6,628 nucleotides of DNA from an uncultured Ruminococcus sp. (GCA_900545125.1 UQXS01000137.1:1-6628), one strand, 5' to 3'. Positions 1 through 6,416 are shown, counted from the stretch's first letter. Made by a program: numbers and translations. The notes: generated by a model not told the origin, from the sequence alone.

Positions 1-154
1 TATCTTTCATGACGGAATCGGCTTTCTGAACATAAAGAGGAGTTCCGCCGTAATATTTAATCAGTCTCTTATACGCTTCTATGCCAAGAACCTCTGCGAG
101 TTCTTTCTGATTTTCACGTAGCTGCTCTATACTTGTAAGCTTATCAATATCCAC
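1..154 (-). CDS. mor: Mor-family transcription activator, N-terminal part (runs off the left edge)
   Basis: Reading leftward from a GTG at 154-152, the frame stays open to the edge and gives 51 residues. They include LAEVLGIEAYKRLIKYYGG followed by TPLYVQKAD. A helix ending in YGG and then a 'lYvpk'-like strand is the signature of the dimerisation region of the Mor/C family of phage Mu. That family activates middle and late phage promoters through a C-terminal helix-turn-helix, which here lies outside the window. The GTG overlaps the TAG stop of the GemA-like gene (TAGTG), so translation is probably coupled. A purine-rich AAAGGCGGTG stretch lies just upstream as a modest ribosome binding site, and an in-frame TGA shortly upstream leaves no better start. 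In Mu, mor also directly follows gemA (gp16, gp17), which supports the call. What is seen is only the N-terminal third to half; the DNA-binding part is assumed. Confidence 0.82.
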   Translation of the reverse strand, partial: MDIDKLTSIEQLRENQKELAEVLGIEAYKRLIKYYGGTPLYVQKADSVMKD

Positions 155-642
155 TACCCATCACCGCCTTTTTTGACTGCACGGCGTTCTGCGCTGCGGA
201 CGTAGCGTTTCAGGCTTTCGATGAGCTTTGTGCCGTCCTCAAAATTTACCCAGCGGAACGGATCGGCTCTTGCAGCGGTGATGCCGAGAACTTTCTCTAT
301 CGCTCCGATGAGACGCTCCGGAACGGAAGCGTCTGTCGGTTCAAGCTCATCGAGACGATATACAAGCCGCCAAGCCAATCCCTGCTGTGCAGCCGTCATC
401 ATTCCGGGAATATCTTCTTTAATAACTGTTTTCTTTTTCAGAGGCTTATCATGATTTTTCAGCCGCATCCTTTTTTGAAGCTCCGCCTGAACTGCTCTCG
501 CTTCATTCGGGGTAAGCTTACTGACGTGATCCTTTCCGGTCAAGCCGTAAACGAGCTGATGAAAAGGATCTTCTTTGCTGCCGTTATCAACAAGTCCCAG
601 ACTGTTAGCCAGCGTATAGAGCCTCTTTGTCATTGTCGCCAT
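154..642 (-). CDS. gemA: GemA-like regulatory protein (Mu gp16 / DUF1018 family)
   Basis: The product has 162 residues, close to the size of Mu GemA (gp16). The N-terminus (about residues 5-60) has the family pattern: a short helix (KRLYTLANSLGL), a DPFHQLVYGLTGKDH segment in which 'lTGKds' is typical, then SKLTPNEARAVQAELQKR. The C-terminal half (about 83-155) has AAQQGLAWRLVYRLDEL and ends with FRWVNFEDGTKLIESLKRYV, the usual last block of the family. In Mu, GemA is an early protein reported to affect host gene expression and DNA supercoiling; its biochemical role is poorly known. The ATG at 642 follows GGAG by 7 bases. The stop of the upstream loader gene (TGA, 647-649) lies inside that ribosome binding site, leaving four bases between the genes. 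The basic C-terminus and the downstream Mor-like gene fit the Mu arrangement. Family assignment is firm; function in this host is inferred. Confidence 0.88.
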   Translation of the reverse strand: MATMTKRLYTLANSLGLVDNGSKEDPFHQLVYGLTGKDHVSKLTPNEARAVQAELQKRMRLKNHDKPLKKKTVIKEDIPGMMTAAQQGLAWRLVYRLDELEPTDASVPERLIGAIEKVLGITAARADPFRWVNFEDGTKLIESLKRYVRSAERRAVKKGGDG

Positions 643-646
643 TATA

Positions 647-1429
647 TCACTCCTTTCGCAGGCGGTAGTTTTTTGCCCTGTCTTTTGAAATAATATGCCT
701 GTTCCCCTTTGTCAACTGCACAATACGTCCACCAAGAGCCTCATCAATTTCGATAAGATCATTAATGTTAAGCTCGGAAGAAATAACAGTCATAAGGTTA
801 TTTCTTGCACGATAATCAATTAATTCAAAAGCAAGCTTTACATCTGCGTCGCTTACGTTTGACTGCTTGAACAGATCGTCTATATACAGCACGTCAGTTT
901 TTTTGAAATCGTCTATAGCAGGCTGATATTCCTTATCATTAACAAGAGCTTTTAAAATCGTGGAATCTTCTCGCCAGACGAAATATCGGGTTGATTTTCC
1001 TTTCTTTATCATTGCTCCGATAATAGCAGTACAGAGATGAGTTTTTCCGCAGCCGCTCTGACCTCCGATGTAGAAGAAGCCCTTATCCTGCTCCGAAAAG
1101 CGCATTGCTCCTGATTTAATGTTTTTCTGCCATTCCTCTGTAGTGTCAAAATTACGGAAAGTACAGCAGCGGAGCAATTCTTCAAGACCGCTGTCCTTTA
1201 TTCTCTGAAGTGTATCACGGATTTTGAGGCACTTGCACTCCGCAAGTACCTCGCTGTCATCAACAATTTTCTCAATATATCCTTTATTTTTACATATCGG
1301 GCATTCATATCCGGTAAGATTTCCCGGTTTACTGTTGTACGAATCAGCTTTAAGCTGAAGATACTCAGTATATGAAAGAGCCGTATTGATCTTCGGAATT
1401 TCCGGTATCAGATCTCTGATCTGTTCCAT
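647..1429 (-). CDS. DnaC/DnaI-like replicative helicase loader ATPase
   Basis: This 260-residue AAA+ protein has the architecture of phage and bacterial DnaC/DnaI helicase loaders. The N-terminal part holds a four-cysteine zinc-binding module, CPIC at 43-46 and CKC at 65-67, as in DnaI-type loaders. The ATPase core has a Walker A motif GGQSGCGKT (122-130), a Walker B VLYIDD (180-185), a sensor-1-like TVISSEL (214-220) and a GGRI-containing segment (233-236) where the arginine finger/sensor region of these loaders sits. The family loads the hexameric replicative helicase onto single-stranded DNA. The ATG at 1429 has GGAGG six bases upstream. The first 65 bases overlap the C-terminal end of the preceding replisome-organiser-type gene in another frame. 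Loaders are normally provided by the host in Mu, so a phage copy in the transposition operon suggests self-supplied fork assembly (inference). IstB-type ATPases are related, but the zinc module and neighbour favour a loader. Confidence 0.9.
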   Translation of the reverse strand: MEQIRDLIPEIPKINTALSYTEYLQLKADSYNSKPGNLTGYECPICKNKGYIEKIVDDSEVLAECKCLKIRDTLQRIKDSGLEELLRCCTFRNFDTTEEWQKNIKSGAMRFSEQDKGFFYIGGQSGCGKTHLCTAIIGAMIKKGKSTRYFVWREDSTILKALVNDKEYQPAIDDFKKTDVLYIDDLFKQSNVSDADVKLAFELIDYRARNNLMTVISSELNINDLIEIDEALGGRIVQLTKGNRHIISKDRAKNYRLRKE

Positions 1430-1676
1430 TTTGATCCTCCTCCCAGTCCCGGCGGTTCAGCCATGTTTGTGCCAGAGGTATATATTTGACATTGATATGC
1501 TTCCAATCCTTCAGTTTTGCCTGACGTTCAAGCTCTGCAAGAACCTGCTCCAGCATTTCCTCTGTGATCTTCAGCTTTTCAAAAGTCCTCAGAGCTTTTG
1601 GCTTTCCCTCTTTTCTGGGATATGCTTTCCAGAAGCGATCGAAAAGAGGATCATTTGTCGGTGATGGCGTTTTCAT
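1365..1676 (-). CDS. Small phage replisome-organiser-type protein (C-terminal 'FWKAYPRK' domain only)
   Basis: The product of 103 residues starts MKTPSPTNDPLFDRFWKAYP. The pattern 'F..FW.aYPrK.gK..A...f.kl' followed about 40 residues later by 'YIPLAQTWLNRRDWEED' (residues 61-77) is the conserved C-terminal block found in many phage replication-initiation proteins next to DnaC-type loaders. There it usually follows an N-terminal winged-helix DNA-binding domain, which is absent here. The last 25 or so residues are polar and probably disordered. I chose the ATG at 1676 because GGGGGTGAGG lies just upstream. An in-frame ATG at 1724 would add 16 residues but has no ribosome binding site and lies deeper in the preceding gene. 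The gene overlaps the upstream gene by 26 bases and the loader gene by 65. A role in recruiting the loader or helicase is inferred from context; the exact function is unknown. Confidence 0.8.
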   Translation of the reverse strand: MKTPSPTNDPLFDRFWKAYPRKEGKPKALRTFEKLKITEEMLEQVLAELERQAKLKDWKHINVKYIPLAQTWLNRRDWEEDQNGTDQRSDTGNSEDQYGSFIY

Positions 1677-2331
1677 TGTCCTCACCCCCGACAGTAATTT
1701 TTGTTTTAATCTCTCTGGAAACATTGACTGCGGAATTTACCTTGGTTATAACGTCGGCAAGAATTTCATCGCTGATTCTGCCGTCGTTATTGACCTTGAT
1801 AAATGTACACATATTTTCCCAAGCCGCAGCCTCGTTTATGAGGTACGCCGTATCTGAAGCGTCGGCTTCGGAAAGTCCGGCATAATTGACAAGATTTTCT
1901 TTATCCTTATCGAAATTGATTCCCTTTAGCTTTTTCAACAGCACCTTTTTAGCCTTATCGTCACAGCTCAGACCGCCGACAATTTCCGCAACGCTGCCCT
2001 TGCAGTATTCTCTGTGCCATATTGAAGAAAGGATGCGCTTTGCCGGAGCTTTAAGAGTGTATGTAGTTTTCTGCTCAACCATAGACGGATAAACGCTGCC
2101 GAAAATTTTTTGAAGCAGTTCGCCTGCTATTACCGATACGGTATCGGATGTTGTGACGGTCGCCGCATTTCCGTTTGTACCGGGATAGCTGACTGATTTG
2201 AATTTTGTATCGGTCAGATCGCACTCGGCAAGTATCTGTAGCTGCGCCTGCAATTTGTCGTACTCTGAGGTCAGAGCCGCTTTTTCCTGCCTGATCTCAG
2301 CCATGCGGTCAACGATCTCGGAAATTTTCAT
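1651..2331 (-). CDS. Unrecognised 226-residue early protein with N-terminal coiled coil
   Basis: I do not recognise this family. Residues 1-36 form a charged heptad-like helix (EIVDRMAEIRQEKAALTSEY and on) that probably makes a coiled coil. Residues 40-68 are rich in T, S, V and G and look like a flexible or beta segment. The remainder (about 69-205) is mixed helical, with KAPAKRILSSIWHREYC near 94-110 and basic KKVLLKKLKG near 128-137, which might touch nucleic acid. Four cysteines (37, 110, 123, 175) do not form a clear metal site. The ATG at 2331 is one base after the TGA of the AbrB-like gene and has GGAGG nine bases upstream. In Mu, this part of the early operon holds gam (a double-strand end-binding protein with a coiled coil), but I see no sequence support for calling this Gam. 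A DNA-binding or replication accessory role is only a guess. Confidence 0.85.
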   Translation of the reverse strand: MKISEIVDRMAEIRQEKAALTSEYDKLQAQLQILAECDLTDTKFKSVSYPGTNGNAATVTTSDTVSVIAGELLQKIFGSVYPSMVEQKTTYTLKAPAKRILSSIWHREYCKGSVAEIVGGLSCDDKAKKVLLKKLKGINFDKDKENLVNYAGLSEADASDTAYLINEAAAWENMCTFIKVNNDGRISDEILADVITKVNSAVNVSREIKTKITVGGEDNENAITDK

Positions 2332-2332
2332 A

Positions 2333-2569
2333 TCACACAGCCTCCTTCATCTCGGCGGAGCAGGATGCGCAAACGCATACATCCTTGTATCTCCGGACGT
2401 TCTCCGCAGCTCCGCAGAAACGGCAGCGGTCAACGTGCGGTCTGAGAATAAGCCCTCCGTCGCCTGTGGTTTCCATATCCACCGACATTCCCGGCTGCCA
2501 GCCGAGACGCAGGCGGATATCCTTCGGGATCGTGATGCCTGATTTGCTTGTAAGTCTTTTTGACGTCAT
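2333..2569 (-). CDS. AbrB/SpoVT-type DNA-binding protein with C-terminal zinc ribbon
   Basis: This 78-residue protein has two parts. Residues 3-44 are an AbrB/MazE/SpoVT swapped-hairpin domain: KRLTSKSGITIPKDIRLRLG, then WQPGMSVDMETTGDGGLIL, matching the family pattern 'k.G.itIPk.iR..lgl..Gd.v....dg.iil'. Residues 49-70 carry CRFC and, after a 14-residue loop, CVCASC, giving paired CxxC knuckles (C49, C52, C67, C70) with an extra C65, so a small zinc ribbon is likely. AbrB-type proteins bind DNA as dimers and act as transition-state regulators or antitoxins; no toxin gene is next to it. The ATG at 2569 has AGGAGG seven bases upstream. It follows a leader of about 100 bases with two hairpins, and its stop is one base before the next ATG. 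It may regulate the phage operon or host genes (inference). Confidence 0.87.
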   Translation of the reverse strand: MTSKRLTSKSGITIPKDIRLRLGWQPGMSVDMETTGDGGLILRPHVDRCRFCGAAENVRRYKDVCVCASCSAEMKEAV

Positions 2570-2619
2570 AATTTTTCCTCCTGTTCAGTTTTCAAAATTC
2601 TGCGGTCTGCCATCGTCAG

Positions 2620-2664
2620 CGTTGGGCGACCACTCCCAACGGACAGCGGATTTTTCTCCGCTGT
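2620..2664 (-). promoter_or_regulatory. Two back-to-back hairpins in the leader of the AbrB-like gene
   Basis: In the roughly 100-base gap before the AbrB-like gene there are two stems in a row. The first transcribed is 2664-2643, an eight-pair stem (ACAGCGGA with TCCGCTGT) closed by a six-base loop. The second is 2641-2620, a seven-pair stem (CGTTGGG with CCCAACG) with an eight-base loop. They are one base apart. Neither is followed by a T run, so ordinary termination is unlikely. They could be an mRNA processing or stability element, or a protein-binding site. This is the only real gap inside the operon. Confidence 0.5.
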
Positions 2665-2672
2665 TTCGGCTG

Positions 2673-3005
2673 TTATCCGTATAGCTCTTTTGAAATTTTA
2701 TCGTGCTTACTGTTCAGCTGTTTCCATTCTTTATGATTTCGGGCAAGAGCAATGCGGATTTTTAATGCATCATTGTCAGTATATCTGTTAGGATTTTGAT
2801 ATATTTCGTTAAACTTGCAGCTTAACTTTTTGCTTTCGTCAAGATTAGCATCGATTTTAGCTTCGATTTCACCAAGCCTTATTTCATCGATCATTTCCAG
2901 CCAGGGAAATGTAGCGTAGGTCAGCTCCGAGGCTTTAAGTACTGCCTTGATCAATTCTGTCTTGCTGCATTTTTCAAGGACTTCACGCAGATTCTTTTCT
3001 TTCAT
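2673..3005 (-). CDS. Hypothetical 110-residue helical protein
   Basis: I do not recognise this protein. It is charged and almost entirely predicted-helical by eye. An N-terminal helix with KNLREVLEKCSKTELIKAVL (residues 4-23) is followed by TYATFPWLEMIDEIRLGEIE (29-48), a polar middle and a C-terminal helix HKEWKQLNSKHDKISKELYG (91-110) suggestive of a short coiled coil. No signal peptide or membrane segment is visible. Two cysteines (13, 63) are too far apart for a metal knuckle. The ATG at 3005 has GGAGG six bases upstream and lies 23 bases inside the end of the membrane-protein gene, so coupling is likely. It sits among small early genes of the kind that in Mu are non-essential or act against host functions. 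No function is proposed. Confidence 0.82.
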   Translation of the reverse strand: MKEKNLREVLEKCSKTELIKAVLKASELTYATFPWLEMIDEIRLGEIEAKIDANLDESKKLSCKFNEIYQNPNRYTDNDALKIRIALARNHKEWKQLNSKHDKISKELYG

Positions 3006-3282
3006 CGCTGCCCTCCAACGGAATAACTATCTGATAGTTATGTATTTTCGTTCCATCATCAAAGCCTTTGCGGTAGATCTCATTGTGCTTTACCGCTTTG
3101 AAGTACGCGTCGGCTGAGTTCCAGCCGATATATCCGACAAGTCCGATCAGAACCGGGAGCAGGAATTCTCCTCCCATATGGAGCTGACGGTCGATCAGGC
3201 TTTCAACCGCCATGTTGATCAGCTGCATTATCACAGCTCCGGCGATCAGCCCGGCTGCAAGCGTTTCTATATATTTTTTCAT
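2983..3282 (-). CDS. Small membrane protein with two predicted transmembrane helices
   Basis: The 99-residue product has two hydrophobic stretches: about residues 8-30 (LAAGLIAGAVIMQLINMAVE and on) and about 39-59 (EFLLPVLIGLVGYIGWNSAD and on), separated by a short charged loop with R and H. A soluble, charged tail of about 40 residues follows, including KHNEIYRKGFDDG. There is no signal-peptidase site, so it is probably an inner-membrane hairpin protein with the tail in the cytoplasm. The ATG at 3282 overlaps the stop of the upstream 58-residue gene (ATGA), with GGAG eight bases before it. Its 3' end overlaps the next gene by 23 bases. It lies just after A and B, near where Mu has kil, but no homology to Kil is seen. 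A holin is possible by topology but unlikely in an early operon. Confidence 0.83.
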   Translation of the reverse strand: MKKYIETLAAGLIAGAVIMQLINMAVESLIDRQLHMGGEFLLPVLIGLVGYIGWNSADAYFKAVKHNEIYRKGFDDGTKIHNYQIVIPLEGSDERKESA

Positions 3283-3455
3283 TGTGTTTTCTCCTTGACA
3301 AGTCTGATTATTCTTTTATCCTTTTTCCCGAACCATCTTGAAATCAGCTGCATTTCTTCGCTTGTATCCTTTATAACAAGCCATTCGTTAGGATTCTTGC
3401 CTTTGGAATATATGAATTCCTTCTGTGCCTTTGTCGGCGATTTTCCGTGTTTCAT
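3279..3455 (-). CDS. DUF6906-like small protein (58 residues)
   Basis: Reading leftward from the ATG at 3455 gives a 58-residue protein beginning MKHGKSPTKAQKEFIYSKGK, then NPNEWLVIKDTSEEMQLISR and a basic end with WFGKKDKRIIRL. The 'MK.GK.PTk.qK..i...glNp..WLv.kdt.....i.hr..gk.r.i' layout is, from memory, that of the small DUF6906 proteins common in Firmicutes phages and integrated elements; their function is unknown. The product is strongly basic. AGGAGG lies four bases before the ATG and overlaps the stop of the B gene (TAG, 3464-3466). The TGA shares bases with the ATG of the membrane-protein gene, so the gene is locked into the coupled chain A-B-this-membrane protein. The ribosome binding site, both junctions and the family pattern make it convincing despite its size. 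Confidence 0.85.
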   Translation of the reverse strand: MKHGKSPTKAQKEFIYSKGKNPNEWLVIKDTSEEMQLISRWFGKKDKRIIRLVKEKTQ

Positions 3456-3463
3456 GCGACCTC

Positions 3464-4396
3464 CTATATTTCTATATCCATAAATCTTGCCATAGCGACT
3501 AAACCGTTATAGCTGTAGTTCTTGTTGTCGTAAGCGTTTGAAAATAAGTTCACAGTGCCGCGGAGAGCCTGCTCGGTCTGAGCGACCTGAAAAAGAAAAT
3601 CAATTTCCTTTTCTTTGTTTTCAGATTCAAGAATAGGGAAAAGCTTCTTAATGTCATCACGCTGAATTTCTGATTTCAGATACATTTTGCGCTGTTTGGT
3701 ACGGTTAGCGATCTGAGCAAATTCGGCTTTCTTGCTGCCGATCCGTGTAAGCGTATCGGTGTTGCCTATGAAGCAGATGCCCAATGTCTGACCTTTATCG
3801 TTGAAGTAATCGGAGAAACTTCTCAGCACTTCTATGTCTTTGAGAGTGAGGTGCTGTGCTTCGTCGAAGATCAGCACCATACCGTCGGAAAGCTTTTTTA
3901 CGATCGAGAACCAAAGCTCATCCCGTGACCGTTCCGCCGATGCTCCGATCCTTTCAGCTATGATCTTGAGCAGGCTTTTTATACTGGTAAAACATGAATT
4001 AACCGTTATCAAAATACTGTTTGTAGGATGATCCTTGACAAATTTCTGAGCCGCTTTTGTTTTGCCAATCCCGGCGTCTCCGGCAGCGGCAGCAAGTCCG
4101 CCCTTGACCTGACACACGTTGATGATATCATAAATTTTAGTCGAGATGCTTGTAGGAGCGTAATCGATCTCCGTATATGTCAGCTTTGCTTTTTCCTTGA
4201 CGCCAAAATAATTTGCTATTATATCAAAGATACTCTGCGGATCAGCCGGATAGTTTTCATTTTTTACCTGTGATAAGGCTGTTCCGGAAATTCCGATCAC
4301 TTTTGCAACTTCATTCTGGGAATATTTTTTCTCACGCTTGAGCTGCTCTACTTTAGCAAGCAGCTCCTGCTGTTCAGGCGTATGCATATTTTTCAT
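3464..4396 (-). CDS. MuB-like target-selection ATPase (transposition protein B)
   Basis: The product of 310 residues is nearly the length of Mu MuB (312) and has the same build. Residues about 24-47 form a Cro/XRE-like helix-turn-helix (KYSQNEVAKVIGISGTALSQ), matching the N-terminal domain of MuB. The AAA+ core has Walker A GDAGIGKT (106-113), Walker B VLIFDEAQ (174-181) with catalytic-type E179, and a sensor-1 segment CFIGNTDT (208-215). The C-terminal part has basic residues. MuB binds DNA as an ATP-dependent filament, delivers target DNA to the transposase, stimulates it and gives target immunity. The ATG at 4396 overlaps the transposase stop (ATGA) and is preceded by GGAAGG. A second ATG three codons later is also possible. 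TnsC- and IstB-type ATPases are relatives, but the adjacent MuA-type transposase and downstream GemA/Mor genes identify a Mu-type system. Confidence 0.92.
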   Translation of the reverse strand: MKNMHTPEQQELLAKVEQLKREKKYSQNEVAKVIGISGTALSQVKNENYPADPQSIFDIIANYFGVKEKAKLTYTEIDYAPTSISTKIYDIINVCQVKGGLAAAAGDAGIGKTKAAQKFVKDHPTNSILITVNSCFTSIKSLLKIIAERIGASAERSRDELWFSIVKKLSDGMVLIFDEAQHLTLKDIEVLRSFSDYFNDKGQTLGICFIGNTDTLTRIGSKKAEFAQIANRTKQRKMYLKSEIQRDDIKKLFPILESENKEKEIDFLFQVAQTEQALRGTVNLFSNAYDNKNYSYNGLVAMARFMDIEI

Positions 4397-6399
4397 CCTT
4401 TCCTTCCTGCCGCACTCTGAGCTATCGTGCGCAGATTTATTTCTACCGGGATATCTTCAGCTCCGACGGCTTGTTTTAATTCGGTAAAGTTCTCATTAAC
4501 AATAACCGGAATAATATTTTTCGGCATCTGAATGTTGAATTTTCCGGCATTCTGTCTTGCAATATATTTCAGACCACTTTTTCGTGTGAGATCACTGCCG
4601 CTTTTAAGCTCCTTTGCACGAGCCGTTATCTGTTTGGTGACGTCTGATTTTCCTCGTTCAAGCTCTGCAATCTTGTCCTTGCTTTCGTCAAAATACCTTG
4701 TTATCAGCCAGTCCGCACATTCCCAGCTAAAAAGATATCTGTCGTCCATATCGTAAATTCTGACACTGGACGGGTCGTTCCGATCATATCTCACACAGAC
4801 CTTTTCACCGATATGCTGCCATGTTATCTTTTTATCGTAATACCAGATTTTTTCGCCGTGATACGTAATAAATACGCCGTCACGCTTGATTTTCTGGAAT
4901 CCGGCATTTCTGAGCATGAGAAGGTCGAGGACTTCCGCGCTTGCTTTTCTGATTGACGTTTCGGCAATTGAAGCGTTCCATACGTCGATCAGAGTCATGC
5001 CTTTGTATTTCGCTTCGCTGCTGCCGTAGGGCTGAACGTTATAGACGTTGTCGGCAAAATCCGCGAATGTCTCGCGAAGCTCCGCCTCTGTTTCGATATT
5101 GCCTTTCTTGATGTTCTTTTTGAGTATTTCCGGACGTTCCACAACGTTTCCTCCGCAGTAGCCGTACTGTGCAGTACAATACTGCTCTTTGATGATCCTG
5201 TGGATGCGTTCCACAACCTTTGCCTGAGCGTTGGTTGGCTCTGCGAAAATCAGCTCTACCCCCAGTTTTTCGACTATTGTAAGGGGAATATCGCCTTTTT
5301 TGTCTTTTGCAACTTTTCGCCTTCGCTGTTCTCCTGCGATATCGAGGGTCGTAAACTCTCGACCGTTATCAAAATAAAGGATCTTCGGTATTCCGAATCT
5401 CAGCATCGCAAATCTCATGGCGTCAAGCGTCGAATTTGAATCGGGGCTTTCTGTGATGTTCCAGCCAACAAGGACGTTGGATTTCACGTCAAGAACAGTT
5501 GTGATGTACAGACGCTTGGTTTTTTCCGAGTTCTCGTGTTCCTTGATTATAACGTCTATCGTGTAGTTGTCCATAACCCACACATCGTTTGCATAAACCG
5601 CTTTTTTATCGCGGTTGGCATGAGGTACGCAGTGATCGTGCATAGCCTTTGCGCCTTTATGCGAGTATTCCAGAACTGCAAACGGCAGCGTTTCAATTTT
5701 CCGCCTGAAACAAGCTGCCGACGGAATTTCCGCCGTAAGTTCCGGGTATTTCTCGGCGATATATGCGCACACCATACGGCGGCACAAGCTGATATTCGGC
5801 TTTACCTGTTCAAGATAAACACCGAGAAAACTCTGCCATATTATGCTGTCGTCGGCAAGCTTGCTCCTGCCCTTGTTCCAGCCTCCACGCTTGTCGATAA
5901 GCTCTTCGTAGCATTCGTTTTTGTACGCCGAGTATTTCCGGTAGAGTATATCCGGACTGATATTAATATCAGCATTGATATATTTCTGATGAGCAACGAA
6001 GATCTTGTCAAACTCCGTTTTGTCCTTTCGCCTGGAACGTTCTGCCTGCCATTCGTTGAGCAAATCAATCCAGAATCGTATTATTTCACGTTCCCCGGCA
6101 GAAAAGCTGTCAAAGGATCTTTTAGTGCCTTTGGAACGATATTTTAATCCCGGCTCTTTAACAGGCTCCTCGGATTCAACTTTTTCAGGCATAATTCCAG
6201 CTTCTGTTCGCTTCTGTTTGTGATACTTGGCTTGGAGTTCTTCTGATAATAAAGAAACAGGTATTAAATAGCTTATGTGTCCATTTGCTTCATTCACGAC
6301 TTGATCAGCGTTAATTGCTCCAACGGCGATTTGTTTTCTGATATATTGTCCGGAGCATCCTTTAAGCTCGGCAAGCTCCTTGACCGTCAAATAATCCAT
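4393..6399 (-). CDS. MuA-like DDE transposase (transposition protein A)
   Basis: From the ATG at 6399 the protein has 668 residues; Mu MuA has 663. The order of domains agrees: an N-terminal helix-turn-helix (about 1-45, YLTVKELAELKGCSGQYIRK), a linker, further end-binding helical regions (about 100-240), an RNase H-like rve core (about 265-415), a beta-barrel (about 500-565) and a helical tail. The catalytic triad looks intact: D277 in WVMDNYTID, D344 in LYFDNGREF and E397 in VVERIHR. Spacing is 67 and 53 residues against 67 and 56 in MuA (D269, D336, E392). MuA cuts and joins the phage ends in a tetrameric transpososome. I chose 6399 because AAAGGAGG lies five bases upstream. An upstream in-frame TTG (6438) would add 13 residues but has no ribosome binding site and would encode the leader hairpin. 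The stop overlaps the start of B. Confidence 0.94.
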   Translation of the reverse strand: MDYLTVKELAELKGCSGQYIRKQIAVGAINADQVVNEANGHISYLIPVSLLSEELQAKYHKQKRTEAGIMPEKVESEEPVKEPGLKYRSKGTKRSFDSFSAGEREIIRFWIDLLNEWQAERSRRKDKTEFDKIFVAHQKYINADINISPDILYRKYSAYKNECYEELIDKRGGWNKGRSKLADDSIIWQSFLGVYLEQVKPNISLCRRMVCAYIAEKYPELTAEIPSAACFRRKIETLPFAVLEYSHKGAKAMHDHCVPHANRDKKAVYANDVWVMDNYTIDVIIKEHENSEKTKRLYITTVLDVKSNVLVGWNITESPDSNSTLDAMRFAMLRFGIPKILYFDNGREFTTLDIAGEQRRRKVAKDKKGDIPLTIVEKLGVELIFAEPTNAQAKVVERIHRIIKEQYCTAQYGYCGGNVVERPEILKKNIKKGNIETEAELRETFADFADNVYNVQPYGSSEAKYKGMTLIDVWNASIAETSIRKASAEVLDLLMLRNAGFQKIKRDGVFITYHGEKIWYYDKKITWQHIGEKVCVRYDRNDPSSVRIYDMDDRYLFSWECADWLITRYFDESKDKIAELERGKSDVTKQITARAKELKSGSDLTRKSGLKYIARQNAGKFNIQMPKNIIPVIVNENFTELKQAVGAEDIPVEINLRTIAQSAAGRKG

Positions 6400-6416
6400 G
6401 TATTCCTCCTTTCTGC

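Noticed and set aside
1677..1724. Upstream ATG at 1724 for the replisome-organiser-type gene
   Set aside because: No Shine-Dalgarno sequence and 16 residues unlike the conserved family start; the ATG at 1676 has a G-rich site just upstream.
1651..2331. Calling this protein Mu Gam
   Set aside because: Only position and an N-terminal coiled coil agree; length and sequence features do not support it.
2620..2664. Tandem hairpins as intrinsic terminators
   Set aside because: Neither stem is followed by a T run in the direction of transcription, and genes of the same operon continue directly downstream.
5536..6147. 203-codon open frame on the plus strand
   Set aside because: It lies wholly opposite the transposase gene, has an unusual cysteine/valine/arginine-rich product without a domain, and no ribosome binding site; it mirrors the codon pattern of the real gene.
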